Assembly (NCBI RefSeq): GCF_000237805.1
Contig: NZ_CM001376.1
Coordinates: 982,349-1,046,348 of the forward strand
Length of the DNA stretch: 64,000 nt
DNA from: Jonquetella anthropi DSM 22815
GTDB lineage: Bacteria > Synergistota > Synergistia > Synergistales > Dethiosulfovibrionaceae
Reading direction: 5' to 3'
The notes under the pieces are model-generated. The model was given only the letters and a program-made list of their open reading frames with translations. It was not told the origin of the DNA and ran no database searches. The first letter of the stretch is position 1. Each line of letters starts with the position of its first letter. Of this stretch, positions 33,105 through 42,424 are shown piece after piece. The translations under genes were made by a program, and so were the position numbers.

Positions 33105-34643
33105 TTAAGCAGCCTGTCTGCAAAGCCGGCGAGCGGCTAGCCGGTGTAGCAGAATCACGGCAAAGGCAAGGGACACGGCCGCGACGACAAGTCCCAGCAT
33201 CTGGGAGTACAGCCCGCCGACCAAGAAGCCCAGACCGGAGCAGAAGGCAACGGTCAAGCTGTAGGGGAGCTGAGTCTTCACGTGTTCAACGTGGTCAGCC
33301 CCGGCGGCAGTTGACGCCAGAATCGTCGTATCAGAAATCGGCGAGCAGTGGTCTCCGAACACACCGCCGCTCAAGGAAGCGCCGATCATCAATTCCATAG
33401 GAACGCCGAAGTGGTGAGCCACCGGCAGCGAAATGGGAAGGATAATCGCCCAAACGCCCCAAGAGCTTCCAGTGGAGAACCCAATGAACGCGCCCACTAC
33501 AAAAAGGAACGCAGGCATAAGGCCGGCGGGAATATGATAGCTTTCGACGATGTTGATGAGATACCCTTTCAGGTCCATCATGCCGGTGAGGGAACCAATG
33601 GACCACGCGAGCACCAGAATGACCGGAATGTCCGAGTTGAGGGCCACGCCGTGGCACCATTCAGGGACGATATCCCGGAACCCGAAGACCTTTGAGTGAG
33701 CCCCAATAATCCCGGCAGCGATCGAAGCCGTGAGGAACGAGGTGGAAATTGACAGGGAGATGTTCGACTTGACAAATGCCCCGCCAATACCGTTCACAGG
33801 GGCATTCCCCGTCCACATAATCATGGCAATCAGCGTGAGGAACAGCACGCCCAGCGGAACGAGGAAGTTCTTCAGCGTCAGGTTCACGCCGCTGAACAGT
33901 TTGTCCTCGTCCAAATCATACTTGCCCATCGGATTGTCGTTCGGCCCAATGAGCTGTCCCGTCTTGATTGCCCGCTGCTCTGCTGCGTACATCGGACCGA
34001 TATCCAAGTCCCAAATAATCACGGCCAGCAGAACCAGCATGCCAAAGGTAGCGTAGAAGTTAAACGGAAGTGCCCGAAGATACACCGACCACGGGTTATC
34101 AGTAATGCCCAGCGCGGTGAACTGCGTCGCGATCAAGCCGATCGCATAGGTGCTGTAGCTGGTAATCGGCGACAAAGTGGCGAAAGGACAGCCCATCACG
34201 TCGCAAATATATGCCAGCTTGACCCGGGAAACCCGCAGCTTCTCGGTCACAGGCCGCATGATGGAGCCGAGGGTCAGAGTCGGTTCGGTAAAAATAAACG
34301 CAAAAGCGCTGGCATACGTCGTCAGTTGCGCCTGCTTACGAGTTTTCACCCGCTTCGCCGCAAATTCGCCAAAGGCCTTCGCGCCGCCGGTTCGTTTAAT
34401 CAGGTAGACAAAGCCTCCGCAGGAGACGATCAGCATGAGCATACCGGCGTTCCACTCGTTCGCGATCAGCGGGATGAAAAACTTGGAAATCATCGTGGGG
34501 AACCCGACGATTGGGTTCCAACCGCAGATAATCGTCGTTCCTATCCACAGCCCAACGACGAGGGAAAAGACCGTCTGCTTTGTCACCAATGCCAGAACAA
34601 TCGCCACTATCGGCGGAATGAGGGACAGAAAACCGTACTCCAC
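33105..34643 (-). CDS. nhaC: NhaC-family Na+/H+ antiporter
   Basis: This membrane protein of about 512 aa and 11-12 helices belongs to the NhaC/ion transporter superfamily. Markers are GWNPIVGFPTMI, FTEPTLTLGSIMRP, GFSTGSSWGVWAIILPISLP and GDHCSPISDTTILAS, the last being a family hallmark. It may exchange Na+ for H+ or for an organic acid. GTG at 34643 is chosen because GCGAGG lies 8 nt upstream; GTG at 34652 would overlap it. It is monocistronic between two terminators, within the ureide locus. Confidence 0.88.
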   Translation of the reverse strand: MEYGFLSLIPPIVAIVLALVTKQTVFSLVVGLWIGTTIICGWNPIVGFPTMISKFFIPLIANEWNAGMLMLIVSCGGFVYLIKRTGGAKAFGEFAAKRVKTRKQAQLTTYASAFAFIFTEPTLTLGSIMRPVTEKLRVSRVKLAYICDVMGCPFATLSPITSYSTYAIGLIATQFTALGITDNPWSVYLRALPFNFYATFGMLVLLAVIIWDLDIGPMYAAEQRAIKTGQLIGPNDNPMGKYDLDEDKLFSGVNLTLKNFLVPLGVLFLTLIAMIMWTGNAPVNGIGGAFVKSNISLSISTSFLTASIAAGIIGAHSKVFGFRDIVPEWCHGVALNSDIPVILVLAWSIGSLTGMMDLKGYLINIVESYHIPAGLMPAFLFVVGAFIGFSTGSSWGVWAIILPISLPVAHHFGVPMELMIGASLSGGVFGDHCSPISDTTILASTAAGADHVEHVKTQLPYSLTVAFCSGLGFLVGGLYSQMLGLVVAAVSLAFAVILLHRLAARRLCRQAA

Positions 34644-34800
34644 TTCGAGCACCTCGCTTTAGCAGATTATGATGAAATAGAAAATTATTTCCGGTTCTTT
34701 ATGCTTCGTTCAGCCTCAAAAACGCCCTTAATAGTAATTCAAAAGTATCCTTTACTCGTATTAGAAGCCTATTTGTGCATTTAAGCGCGAACAATAGGGT

Positions 34801-34844
34801 AAAAAAAGCGCCGGTTGTCCAGTACACACGGAGCAACCGGCGCT
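34801..34844 (-). terminator. Terminator of the ureide operon
   Basis: An 11-bp stem (34807-34817 with 34834-34844) is followed on the minus strand by seven T, right after the pucG-like stop codon. Confidence 0.92.
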
Positions 34845-34859
34845 TGCAGCGCCTAAAGT

Positions 34860-36026
34860 CTACTTTTCCTGAGCGAGCCCACGGAGCAGCACGTCCATGG
34901 CTCCAGCCACGTCAGCCTTCACGCCCAGCTTGACGCAAGCTCTGGCCACAGCAGCGACCGCGCCGGTGATGACGTGCTTGTCGATGTTGCCCATATGGCC
35001 CATTCTGAAGCCCTTGCCGGCAAACTCGCCCAAGCAGCCGGCCACAACGGCGCCTTCCTCTGCCACGGCAGCGCGGAACTTGGCGTCGTCCACGCCGGCG
35101 GGGTACAGGTACACAGTCAGGGTCGGAGCGCGGAAGCCCTCTTCGGCGGCGACTTTAAAGCCCAGTTTTTCCACCGACTGGTCGATCAGCTTGGCAATGC
35201 GAATGTGCCGTGCATACCGCTCAGCAAGCCCTTCTTCCTTGATGATCCGGACGGATTCCTTAAGCGACCAGATCAGGTTGACGGCCGGAGTTCCCCAGTA
35301 CTTGGACGGGTCTCTCATGACCGGCACCCACTCGTTGAAGTCGCAGTAGCTTTCAGGGATGAGTTCGCCCAAGGAAGCGCGGCGGTCCAAAGCAGCCTTG
35401 CTGGCCCACAGAACCGTCAGGCCGGGGCAGACGCCGAAGGCCTTCTGCGAGCAGGAAAGCACAATGTCGATGCCCATCTTCTCAAGGTTCTCTTCCGCGC
35501 CGGCCGCGGCTGCGACGCCGTCGACGATGTAAATAGTCTCAGGGTGCTTTTTAAGAACTTCGCCGATTGCAGCGATCGGAGCCATGACGCCGGTGGACGT
35601 CTCGACGTGAGTGACCGTAACGGCAGCGTATTTCTTTTCCTTCAGTTTCGCCTCGACCATTTCAGCGGTGATGCTGGTTCCCCAGTGATCCGTCGCCAGA
35701 ACGTCCATGTCGAGTCCCTTGCGAAGGCACATTTTCTTGAACCGGTCGCCGAACGCGCCGTTGGAGCAGACGAGGATCTTGTCGCCCCGCTTGGTAGTGT
35801 TGGCCAAAGCCATTTCCATGCCCAGCGTGCCGCTGCCGGCAAAGACGAACGCCTGGCCCCCTTCACCGCAGCCCCACATCTCCTGCAGGTCAAGAACGAG
35901 CTGTTTGTAATCCGCCACGAAGCACGGATCGCCAAAGGCAACCGTCGGACGCGCCATTTCGTTCTGAATGCTGCGGACAACAGGAGTCGGTCCAGGAATC
36001 ATCACAAGCCGTTCAGTCTTAATCAT
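34860..36026 (-). CDS. pucG: PucG-like (S)-ureidoglycine-glyoxylate aminotransferase
   Basis: This 388-aa PLP-dependent class V aminotransferase has IPGPTPV at the start, SGTLGMEMAL for phosphate binding, and SCSQKAFG with the PLP lysine at 195. The family includes alanine-glyoxylate and serine-glyoxylate enzymes. Next to allantoinase, ureidoglycine aminohydrolase and carbamate kinase, the likely reaction is ureidoglycine + glyoxylate to oxalurate + glycine, as known for Bacillus PucG. This step would supply glycine to glycine reductase. It is the last gene of the operon. Confidence 0.8.
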   Translation of the reverse strand: MIKTERLVMIPGPTPVVRSIQNEMARPTVAFGDPCFVADYKQLVLDLQEMWGCGEGGQAFVFAGSGTLGMEMALANTTKRGDKILVCSNGAFGDRFKKMCLRKGLDMDVLATDHWGTSITAEMVEAKLKEKKYAAVTVTHVETSTGVMAPIAAIGEVLKKHPETIYIVDGVAAAAGAEENLEKMGIDIVLSCSQKAFGVCPGLTVLWASKAALDRRASLGELIPESYCDFNEWVPVMRDPSKYWGTPAVNLIWSLKESVRIIKEEGLAERYARHIRIAKLIDQSVEKLGFKVAAEEGFRAPTLTVYLYPAGVDDAKFRAAVAEEGAVVAGCLGEFAGKGFRMGHMGNIDKHVITGAVAAVARACVKLGVKADVAGAMDVLLRGLAQEK

Positions 36027-36057
36027 TTATTTTTCCTCCTCGCTTGATTTCGCTCTT

Positions 36058-36522
36058 TTACAGCTCGAGCGTGTCTAACCGAATGCGCATAACCAACTTC
36101 CGAAGCGGCGCCGGTTCCGTCATCGTGACGTAGGGCTGGTGTCCGTCCTCGGGGAAAAACAGGGCGAAGCTGTCGTTGTAGCTCCGCTGAAGCGAGCCGG
36201 TTCCGGTGTAGAGCTGAACGTCGGTCTGGGCGTTGTAGTCGCCTAACAGCGTCAGCCGCTCGACCGGGCAGTACCCGACCCACTCGTCGCCGGAAAGCGT
36301 CATCTGCAGGTCCGCGTGGCGCTGGTGATTTTCAAACGGCGCGTCGCAGAGCCTCTGGCTGTTTTTTTCCTGAATGAGCGCGTAAATCCTGTCGCCTTCC
36401 ACGTCATACCGACCGGCACTCAGCCCGCTGAAGTCCGTTTGAGTGATGAACTCAAAGGCCCGACGAATCCCCCAGCCCAGTCCGTAATAACGGGAAGCAT
36501 GAGCAAGCAGTGCTCGAATCAA
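36058..36522 (-). CDS. YhcH/YjgK/YiaL-family protein (DUF386)
   Basis: This 154-aa cupin-like protein fits the family in length. Characteristic parts are the GRYDVEGDRIYALIQEK region and FENHQRHADLQ (His metal ligands), and FALFFPEDGHQPY near the end. Start is TTG at 36522 with an ideal AAGGAGGT 6-7 nt upstream; the longer frame from 36636 lies in arcC. Some family members act on sugars (N-acetylmannosamine or N-glycolyl sugars), but no sugar gene is near. A role in handling a small ureide or aldehyde is possible but unsupported. Confidence 0.82.
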   Translation of the reverse strand: MIRALLAHASRYYGLGWGIRRAFEFITQTDFSGLSAGRYDVEGDRIYALIQEKNSQRLCDAPFENHQRHADLQMTLSGDEWVGYCPVERLTLLGDYNAQTDVQLYTGTGSLQRSYNDSFALFFPEDGHQPYVTMTEPAPLRKLVMRIRLDTLEL

Positions 36523-36535
36523 CGGTTCAACCTCC

Positions 36536-37486
36536 TTACTGACCGGCGCTGATCCGCGTTCCAGCGCTACCGGCCAGAGCCTCCACCGCCTTGTCAAGGC
36601 TGGTGATGACCGACAGCTGACCGCCGCGCTGGACAAACTGAACTGCCGCCTCGACTTTGGGGCCCATGGAACCGGCTTTAAAGTGCCCTTCGCTGGCGTA
36701 CCGCTTCATATCGCTCACGGAGACGCTTCCAAGCCATTTTTCGTCCGGTTTCCCGTAGTTGACCGCCGCAGCCTGAACGTCGGTGAGAATGACGAGCGCG
36801 TCGGCTTGAACCTGACAGGCTAAAAGCATACCGGCCAAGTCCTTATCAATAACCGCCTCGACGCCGGACAGCTCGTTTTCGCGGCGAACAACCGGCACAC
36901 CGCCGCCGCCGGACGCAACAACCGTCGCGCCGCTGCCCAGCAGACTGGTAATCGCCCCGCGCTCCACGATCTCTGCCGGTTTCGGGGACGGGACAACCCG
37001 CCGCCAGCCTCGGCCAGCGTCTTCGATCCACTTTTCTTTTCCGTCGGCAGACCGCTTTTTTGCCTCTTCCTCGCTGTAGAACGGCCCTACCGGCTTGGTC
37101 GGGTTCAAAAACGCCGGGTCGTTCGGATCCACAAGGACCTGAGTTACCACGCAGACCGGCTCCCGGCCGTCAATTTTTCGGGCCGCCAGCTCGTTACGCA
37201 GGCACTGGCACAGCATATAGCCGATGAAGCCTTGGCTTTCGGCGCCGCAGAAGTCCATTGGCAGAGCCGGAACCTGCCCCGCGCCTGCCGCGTTCTGAAT
37301 CAGCAGGGCGCCAACCTGAGGCCCATTCCCGTGAGTCACCACAACCTGATACCCTGCCGCGATCATTTCGGCAATCTGACGCGCGGCGACTCGAACGTTT
37401 TCCATCTGCTCAGCGGCGGTTCCTTTTTGACCCCGCTGCAAAATGGCGTTTCCGCCCAAAGCCACGACTATACGCTGAATACTCAT
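36536..37486 (-). CDS. arcC: Carbamate kinase
   Basis: This 316-aa kinase of the amino-acid kinase fold has [10 protein letters not shown] at the start and THGNGPQVG, with the conserved SQGFIGYML in the middle. [12 protein letters not shown] and [15 protein letters not shown] are strong carbamate kinase markers. It makes ATP from carbamoyl phosphate and ADP. The carbamoyl phosphate probably comes from the carbamoyltransferase encoded two genes upstream. ATG at 37486 follows GAGGTTG. It overlaps no neighbour; it is 14 bp after allB2. Confidence 0.94.
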   Translation of the reverse strand: MSIQRIVVALGGNAILQRGQKGTAAEQMENVRVAARQIAEMIAAGYQVVVTHGNGPQVGALLIQNAAGAGQVPALPMDFCGAESQGFIGYMLCQCLRNELAARKIDGREPVCVVTQVLVDPNDPAFLNPTKPVGPFYSEEEAKKRSADGKEKWIEDAGRGWRRVVPSPKPAEIVERGAITSLLGSGATVVASGGGGVPVVRRENELSGVEAVIDKDLAGMLLACQVQADALVILTDVQAAAVNYGKPDEKWLGSVSVSDMKRYASEGHFKAGSMGPKVEAAVQFVQRGGQLSVITSLDKAVEALAGSAGTRISAGQ

Positions 37487-37500
37487 CAATCGACAACCTC

Positions 37501-38874
37501 TCACTTATCCGCGCCCGCTCCGCCCGACTGTCGGGACAAGAGACGTCCAAAGCCGGCCGGAGCCAGCACCTTATTTCCGTCATAGACGACCGTCCCGCGG
37601 ACGATCGTCGTTTTCACCTTGCCGCAAAGCTCCATGCCCATGTAGGGACTGTGGCGGTTTTTGTAAAAAAGCGCCTCAGGCGTCACGGTCCAGCGGGCGT
37701 TCGGGTCAAACAGCGTCAAGTCGCCGTCGCTCCCCAGAGCCAACTGCCCCTTTTGGGGGAACAGACCGAACACCTTCGCCGGCCCTTCGCAGAGAAGCTG
37801 AACGAGCTGCGTCAATGACATGCCGCGCTTGGCCACGCCCTCGCCGTACAGCACCGAAAGGGTCGTCTGAACTCCCTCAGTTCCGCCCCACGCGTCCCAG
37901 AAACAGCCGCTCAGCGGGTTCTTCTGAGGGATCGTCGACGGCGAGTGATCCGAGCATATCATATCGACCTTGCCCGACAGAACCCGATCCCACAGCCGCT
38001 CCACATCGGCGGCGGTCCTGATGGCCGGGGTGCACTTTAACTCCCCGCCCAGCCGCTCCAAGTCGGACTCGTTGAAAACCAGATAGTGCGGACAAGTCTC
38101 AACCGTCGCGGGCTGGTGTTTTTTCGCCTCAGTCACTATATCAACCACTTCGGCAAGTGTGGCATGGCATACGTGCACCCGAGCTCCGGCGCGGCGGGCC
38201 ATCACCAGCAGGCCCGCCACTGCCAATTCTTCCGTTTCAGGAGCGTGAGCTTCTAAGAACGACCGAACCGTCAGCCGGCCTTCAGCCCGGGCCCGCTTTT
38301 CCCTGACCGACGTCAGCTCCTCGTCCTCGCAGTGAACGCCGACCAGCGCGCCGATGCGGCCTGCCTCAACCAGACCGCGCCAAAGGACATCGTGGTTCGC
38401 GTACGGGAAATCGTTACCAGCAAAACATGTGAACGCCTTAAAGCACAGCGCGCCGTTCTGGGACATCGCTTCCATCTGGCTCACGTTGTCGTTCACCAGA
38501 CCGCCCCACAGGCCATAATCGACCACCGACTTGGCCGCGGCTTGGGTTTTCTTTGCCTCCAGCGTCTCGACCGACGTCACAGTCGGGTTGCCGGACAGCG
38601 GCATTTCGACGACCGAGCCAACGCCGCCGGCAGCGGCGGCACAGCTCCCGGTGTAAAAGTCCTCCCGTTCGGTCAGTCCCGGATCGTTAAAGTGGACATG
38701 ACCGTCCACCAAGGCCGGCAGCACCAGCAGACCGGAAACGTCGATAGTCTGGCGGGCCGGGAAAGCCGAAAGGTCGCCAACCGCCGCAATCCGTCCGTCA
38801 GCCACGCCGACATCCGCGCGGGCCGGGCCCTGCGGCAAAACGGCGGTGCCGCCACTGACCAGCAAGTCCAGCAT
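37501..38874 (-). CDS. allB: Allantoinase-type cyclic amidohydrolase (AllB 2)
   Basis: This 457-aa paralogue of the 26327 gene has metal ligands HVH at 59 and 61, Lys146 (FKAFTCF), His181, His237 (VCHAT) and Asp309 (SDHSP). The two proteins differ clearly along their length. They could act on different stereoisomers or on different cyclic ureides. It lies between the carbamoyltransferase and carbamate kinase genes. Confidence 0.83.
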   Translation of the reverse strand: MLDLLVSGGTAVLPQGPARADVGVADGRIAAVGDLSAFPARQTIDVSGLLVLPALVDGHVHFNDPGLTEREDFYTGSCAAAAGGVGSVVEMPLSGNPTVTSVETLEAKKTQAAAKSVVDYGLWGGLVNDNVSQMEAMSQNGALCFKAFTCFAGNDFPYANHDVLWRGLVEAGRIGALVGVHCEDEELTSVREKRARAEGRLTVRSFLEAHAPETEELAVAGLLVMARRAGARVHVCHATLAEVVDIVTEAKKHQPATVETCPHYLVFNESDLERLGGELKCTPAIRTAADVERLWDRVLSGKVDMICSDHSPSTIPQKNPLSGCFWDAWGGTEGVQTTLSVLYGEGVAKRGMSLTQLVQLLCEGPAKVFGLFPQKGQLALGSDGDLTLFDPNARWTVTPEALFYKNRHSPYMGMELCGKVKTTIVRGTVVYDGNKVLAPAGFGRLLSRQSGGAGADK

Positions 38875-38901
38875 GGAAAGACTCCTTTCAGATGGTGCTT
38901 C

Positions 38902-39918
38902 TTAGTTAACGCCGACCATCGACGAGACGAGCGCCATACGAATCGGAACGCTGAAGCTCATCTGCTTAAAGTACAGTTCGAACTCCGAATGATCGATAGC
39001 GTAGTCGAATTCCACTTCGTTCCGGGGCAGCGAGTGCATCAGCCCAACGATACGGCCGGTCCGCCCCCGAATTTTTTTCAGGTCTTCCAAGTGAATATAG
39101 AACTTGGCGATTTTCTCCATGAAGTCGTTGCGGGCCGCCGGGTTGTCCTTCGGGACGCAGCAGCCGGGCAGGTAGCAGAGGTGGCACGTGGCCATCACGT
39201 CGATGAAGTCCTCGCGGCTCAGGTCGTAGTGGGTCTCGATCTTCGCTCCAGCGGCCTTCAGCTTGTCCATGATCAGTGTCGGAATCGGATGCTCGCTCAG
39301 GCCGACGTAGACGATTTCCGCCCCCATGATGGCAAGGCCCATCGCAAACGAGTGGCCGCTCCGGGCACGGCTCAGGTCAGACGAGGCAATGCAGACTCTC
39401 AGCCCCTCGAAACCGCCGAACGCCCTGTAGGCGGTGTACATATCCAGAAGCCCCTGAGTGGGATGCGTCTCGTTCCCCCAGCCGCAGCTGATGACGGGGA
39501 CGCGGGCGGCCGGCAGGGCGGCCTTCACCGTCTCATAGTCCGGGTGACGCAGCCCAATGATATCAGCATAGCACGACGCGGTCGTCAGGTGGTCAGACAA
39601 CGACTCGCCCTTAGCGGCCGACGAGTTGACCGCCGGGTTCGACTCGGAAATCACGCGGCCGCCCTGGCGCAGCATGGCCAGCTCGGTGCTGAAACGAGTG
39701 CGGGTTGAAGGCTGAAAGAACAGAGCGCAGAGGACTTTCCCCTCCATCAAGTTCAAACCGTTCCGCCAGAACGGCTCAATCATCTCAGCGGCGCGGAACA
39801 GATGGCCATACTGCTCGCGGGTCAGGTCGGTCAGAAACTCAAGGTTGCGCCCCTTCAGTCCTGTCGCTTCAAGCTCATCCTTGATGTTCATAGGCGCGAA
39901 GTTCGCCGTCAAAGCCAT
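38902..39918 (-). CDS. ATCase-like carbamoyltransferase, probably for a ureide (oxamate) product
   Basis: This 338-aa protein of the aspartate/ornithine carbamoyltransferase fold has carbamoyl-phosphate site STRTR at 71-75, HPTQ at 152-155 and a PyrB-type KGES loop (Lys103). MHSLPRNE near the C terminus replaces the usual HPLPR. It is therefore nearer to aspartate than to ornithine transcarbamoylases and is not a knotted YgeW type. No pyr gene is nearby. In this operon it most likely runs in the catabolic direction, splitting oxalurate with phosphate into oxamate and carbamoyl phosphate; this is inference. ATG at 39918 has AAAGGA upstream. Confidence 0.8.
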   Translation of the reverse strand: MALTANFAPMNIKDELEATGLKGRNLEFLTDLTREQYGHLFRAAEMIEPFWRNGLNLMEGKVLCALFFQPSTRTRFSTELAMLRQGGRVISESNPAVNSSAAKGESLSDHLTTASCYADIIGLRHPDYETVKAALPAARVPVISCGWGNETHPTQGLLDMYTAYRAFGGFEGLRVCIASSDLSRARSGHSFAMGLAIMGAEIVYVGLSEHPIPTLIMDKLKAAGAKIETHYDLSREDFIDVMATCHLCYLPGCCVPKDNPAARNDFMEKIAKFYIHLEDLKKIRGRTGRIVGLMHSLPRNEVEFDYAIDHSEFELYFKQMSFSVPIRMALVSSMVGVN

Positions 39919-39950
39919 AATAAAATCGTCCTTTCGTGGTAGATTCGGGA

Positions 39951-40718
39951 CTACAGCTCCACGTCCCGGTTGCAGTCCTTGGAGTAGATGTAGCTCATCG
40001 GCTCGCGCCCGCTGGCGTAGACGCACTGCTGGCAGAAAGCGCCCATCCACAGGAAGTCCTCACGCTGAACCGGGATCCAATCATCGCCCAGCCGGTACAC
40101 GCCCTCGCCGGAAGTGATGTACATGCCGTGCTCCTGCACGTGAGTCTCGATGAACGAATGGCAGCCGCCGGGCTGGAACGTCAGGATATGGAAGTTCATG
40201 TCAAAACCGAGGTCGGTCGGCAGCAGATCGACCAAGTCAACGTTCTCCATATCGTCCAAGTGCTTCACAGGCAGATCGTGAACGTTGCCGAACACCGGCC
40301 GAGCCGAGTGCCCTTCCAGAGGAATATACTTCTGCTTGTACATGATGATCCGCATCGTACCGTTAGAATCGTTGCGAATGCCCATGCCAACGCCCTCAGG
40401 GGCAAACGCGTAACCGCCCTGCTTGAGAACCTTCGTCTCGCCCGCGACCGTAACAGTCAGCTCGCCCTCGCCGTCCATGAAATAGACAAAGCGCTCGCAG
40501 CCCGCGTCGCCCCAGTCCTTAGAAGTGTGAGCGCCGGGAGCGACGGTGGACACGTACCACACAAAGCTCGGCCCGATCTTGGGAGAGGCGATGATCGACG
40601 TTTTGAACCCCTCAAAACCCGGAATCACGTTGATAACCCGGCCCTCCGGAGGAATCACAGCATAGACTCCGTTGCGAATAACCGCCCGGGACGAAAGCAA
40701 ACCCTTTGGATAACCCAT
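39951..40718 (-). CDS. allE: (S)-ureidoglycine aminohydrolase (AllE/YlbA)
   Basis: This 255-aa bicupin starts MGYPKGLLSSRAVIRNGVYAVIPPEG, close to the AllE consensus. The C-terminal cupin has the Mn-binding set in FQPGGCHSFIETHVQEHGMYI plus later Gln/Lys residues (quoted in parts: CHSFIETHVQEHG). The enzyme turns ureidoglycine into ureidoglycolate and ammonia. ATG at 40718 follows GGAGGAAG. It is the first gene of the run reaching 34860, behind its own candidate promoter. Confidence 0.93.
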   Translation of the reverse strand: MGYPKGLLSSRAVIRNGVYAVIPPEGRVINVIPGFEGFKTSIIASPKIGPSFVWYVSTVAPGAHTSKDWGDAGCERFVYFMDGEGELTVTVAGETKVLKQGGYAFAPEGVGMGIRNDSNGTMRIIMYKQKYIPLEGHSARPVFGNVHDLPVKHLDDMENVDLVDLLPTDLGFDMNFHILTFQPGGCHSFIETHVQEHGMYITSGEGVYRLGDDWIPVQREDFLWMGAFCQQCVYASGREPMSYIYSKDCNRDVEL

Positions 40719-40821
40719 TGTATCTTCCTCCTTGTTTGTTCGGCGGCAGAAAGCCGCCGTCCATCTCGCCAATTATTGTGACATTTTTCTCTGCTTAGCG
40801 CTTTATGTTTAATTACCCATA

Positions 40822-40851
40822 AATATAAATATTTTTATAACTTAGAGCCAA
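40822..40851 (-). promoter_or_regulatory. Candidate promoter of the allE-pucG operon
   Basis: On the minus strand, TTGGCT (40846-40851) and TATATT (40822-40827) are separated by 18 bp, in an AT-rich gap of 188 bp before allE. The boxes fit the consensus only in part. Confidence 0.45.
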
Positions 40852-40906
40852 AAAGCGCCAGAGCAGGACCCTATTTGTTACCTATCGCCATTCCTAAAGG
40901 AAAACG

Positions 40907-42376
40907 TTACTTCCACGCCGGGAACGACGGCGCGAACAACTCATCAAGCGACTGTCCCCTGAAGTCCCGCTCGGCGACGCTCGCCTTCATCCGATCGTAA
41001 TACTGCTGAGCCCGCTCGTCCAAGCGAGACTCGTCAATGCCCAGAACGCGGCCATTTTCAAATACGACTCGGCCGTTGATCACGGACAGTTTTAAGTCTC
41101 TGCCGGATCCGCTGTTCACAAGCGTCCGGAGAGGATCGTCAATCGGCCCGATATGCCGTCCGGACAGGTCAAAGACCACAATATCCGCCTTAGCCCCCGC
41201 CGCCAAACGGCCCAAATCGTCCCGGCCAAGCGCGCGGGCTCCGCCGAGCGTCGCCGTCTCGAAGAAATCGGCCACCCGGTTGCCCTCCGGGGACTTGTCG
41301 ACTCGCCGGGCCATCATGCTGCCTACACTTATGTTGAGTAGCAAGTCACACGGGAACGTGTCAGTTCCCATGGCCATGTTGACGCCCGCTCTCCGGTACC
41401 GGCCAAACGACTCCAGCGCCGTGCCTCCTCTGGCGTAAACAAGAGGACAATGGATCACCGTCGTTTTCCTTTCCGCCAAAAGGGCTAAGTCGTCGCCGGG
41501 CAGCGGATTGGACAGCTCGCTGAACCCCTGCACGAACAGCCCGTGAGGAATGAGCGTCCTATCGTCGAGAATCCCCAGCGAATCGAGCAGCTGAAGAGGC
41601 GTCTTGCTGTGGTGCGAAACAATCCAGTTATACTCAAATGAGCCTTGTGCCGCATGCAGCCTCATCGGGCAGCCGATCTCCCGCGCCGCCGCCTTGCTCC
41701 GCACCAAATTATCAATCGTCTGTGTCTCAATACGCTCCGGCACCATTACCGCATTGATCAAGCCGTCAGCCCAACCGCCGTAGACGTTAGCAAAACGGAT
41801 CGCCCGTTCCAGTCCTTTTTTCCCGGCCTCTTCGTCGTACAGCACGGAAGTCGTCCCGTCGGATGCAACGACACGGTTCCCTGACTGATAGCTGGGGCCG
41901 AGGTATACCCGCAGACCTACGTCTCGGGCATTATAAGCGGCCGCTTCAATTTCCTCGTAGGTTTCAGCGCATGCCTTGTACAGCACCGATGTAATCGGCA
42001 TGGCGGTGGTGATCCCGGCACGAACGAGAGCCGCGTAGGCGTACAGAGATTTAAAAGCCTCTTCCTCCGGGGTCATAAACTCTCTAGGCCCTTGATCCCA
42101 GTACTTCTTAGACCACATCAGAGATGCATTTTTCTGTGAAGGGACTTCCCAATGATAGAGACCGTGGTCAATATCCCCCAGAGCGTCCAAATCGATAAGG
42201 CCGGGGCTGACGAGAGAACAGCCGCAGTCAATTTCTCGGTCTACCGTTCCGGGGAACTCTTTTGCGCCGACGTACAGTATGTTCTGCCCTTCATATACGA
42301 CTTGGCCGTTTTCAATTATTCGGTGCCCATGGCCGTCAAAACCGATAACGTAACGAGCTTTTATCCTTGTTTTCAT
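40907..42376 (-). CDS. Amidohydrolase-superfamily protein lacking the usual HxH motif
   Basis: This 489-aa protein is of the chlorohydrolase/aminohydrolase type. After VSPGLID, where HxH is expected, it reads LDALGDIDHG (no HxH). The later ligands are kept: His241 (LHAAQGSFE, with Glu248), His278 (PHGLF) and Asp339 (GTDTFP). Metal binding at the N-terminal site must therefore differ, perhaps using His71. The substrate is unknown; the ureide context suggests a purine-derived or amidine compound. ATG at 42376 begins the conserved beta-sandwich sequence. It lies 48 bp after the next amidohydrolase. Confidence 0.75.
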   Translation of the reverse strand: MKTRIKARYVIGFDGHGHRIIENGQVVYEGQNILYVGAKEFPGTVDREIDCGCSLVSPGLIDLDALGDIDHGLYHWEVPSQKNASLMWSKKYWDQGPREFMTPEEEAFKSLYAYAALVRAGITTAMPITSVLYKACAETYEEIEAAAYNARDVGLRVYLGPSYQSGNRVVASDGTTSVLYDEEAGKKGLERAIRFANVYGGWADGLINAVMVPERIETQTIDNLVRSKAAAREIGCPMRLHAAQGSFEYNWIVSHHSKTPLQLLDSLGILDDRTLIPHGLFVQGFSELSNPLPGDDLALLAERKTTVIHCPLVYARGGTALESFGRYRRAGVNMAMGTDTFPCDLLLNISVGSMMARRVDKSPEGNRVADFFETATLGGARALGRDDLGRLAAGAKADIVVFDLSGRHIGPIDDPLRTLVNSGSGRDLKLSVINGRVVFENGRVLGIDESRLDERAQQYYDRMKASVAERDFRGQSLDELFAPSFPAWK

Positions 42377-42424
42377 CTGCCTTGAACTCCCTTCGCTTCC
42401 TTTGTCCAACTGGCCTTATTACTC

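Noticed and set aside
32697-33123. Two overlapping minus-strand frames (116 and 98 codons) in the 32.4-33.1 kb gap
   Set aside because: No domain, no good ribosome site, and one includes the nhaC terminator hairpin; possible gene remnants only.
38332-39708. 458-codon plus-strand frame opposite allB2 and the carbamoyltransferase
   Set aside because: It spans two clear genes on the other strand and shows no domain.
38902-39918. Annotation as pyrimidine-pathway aspartate carbamoyltransferase
   Set aside because: Motifs are PyrB-like but the operon is catabolic (allE, allB, arcC) with no pyr genes; kept as carbamoyltransferase of inferred ureide role.
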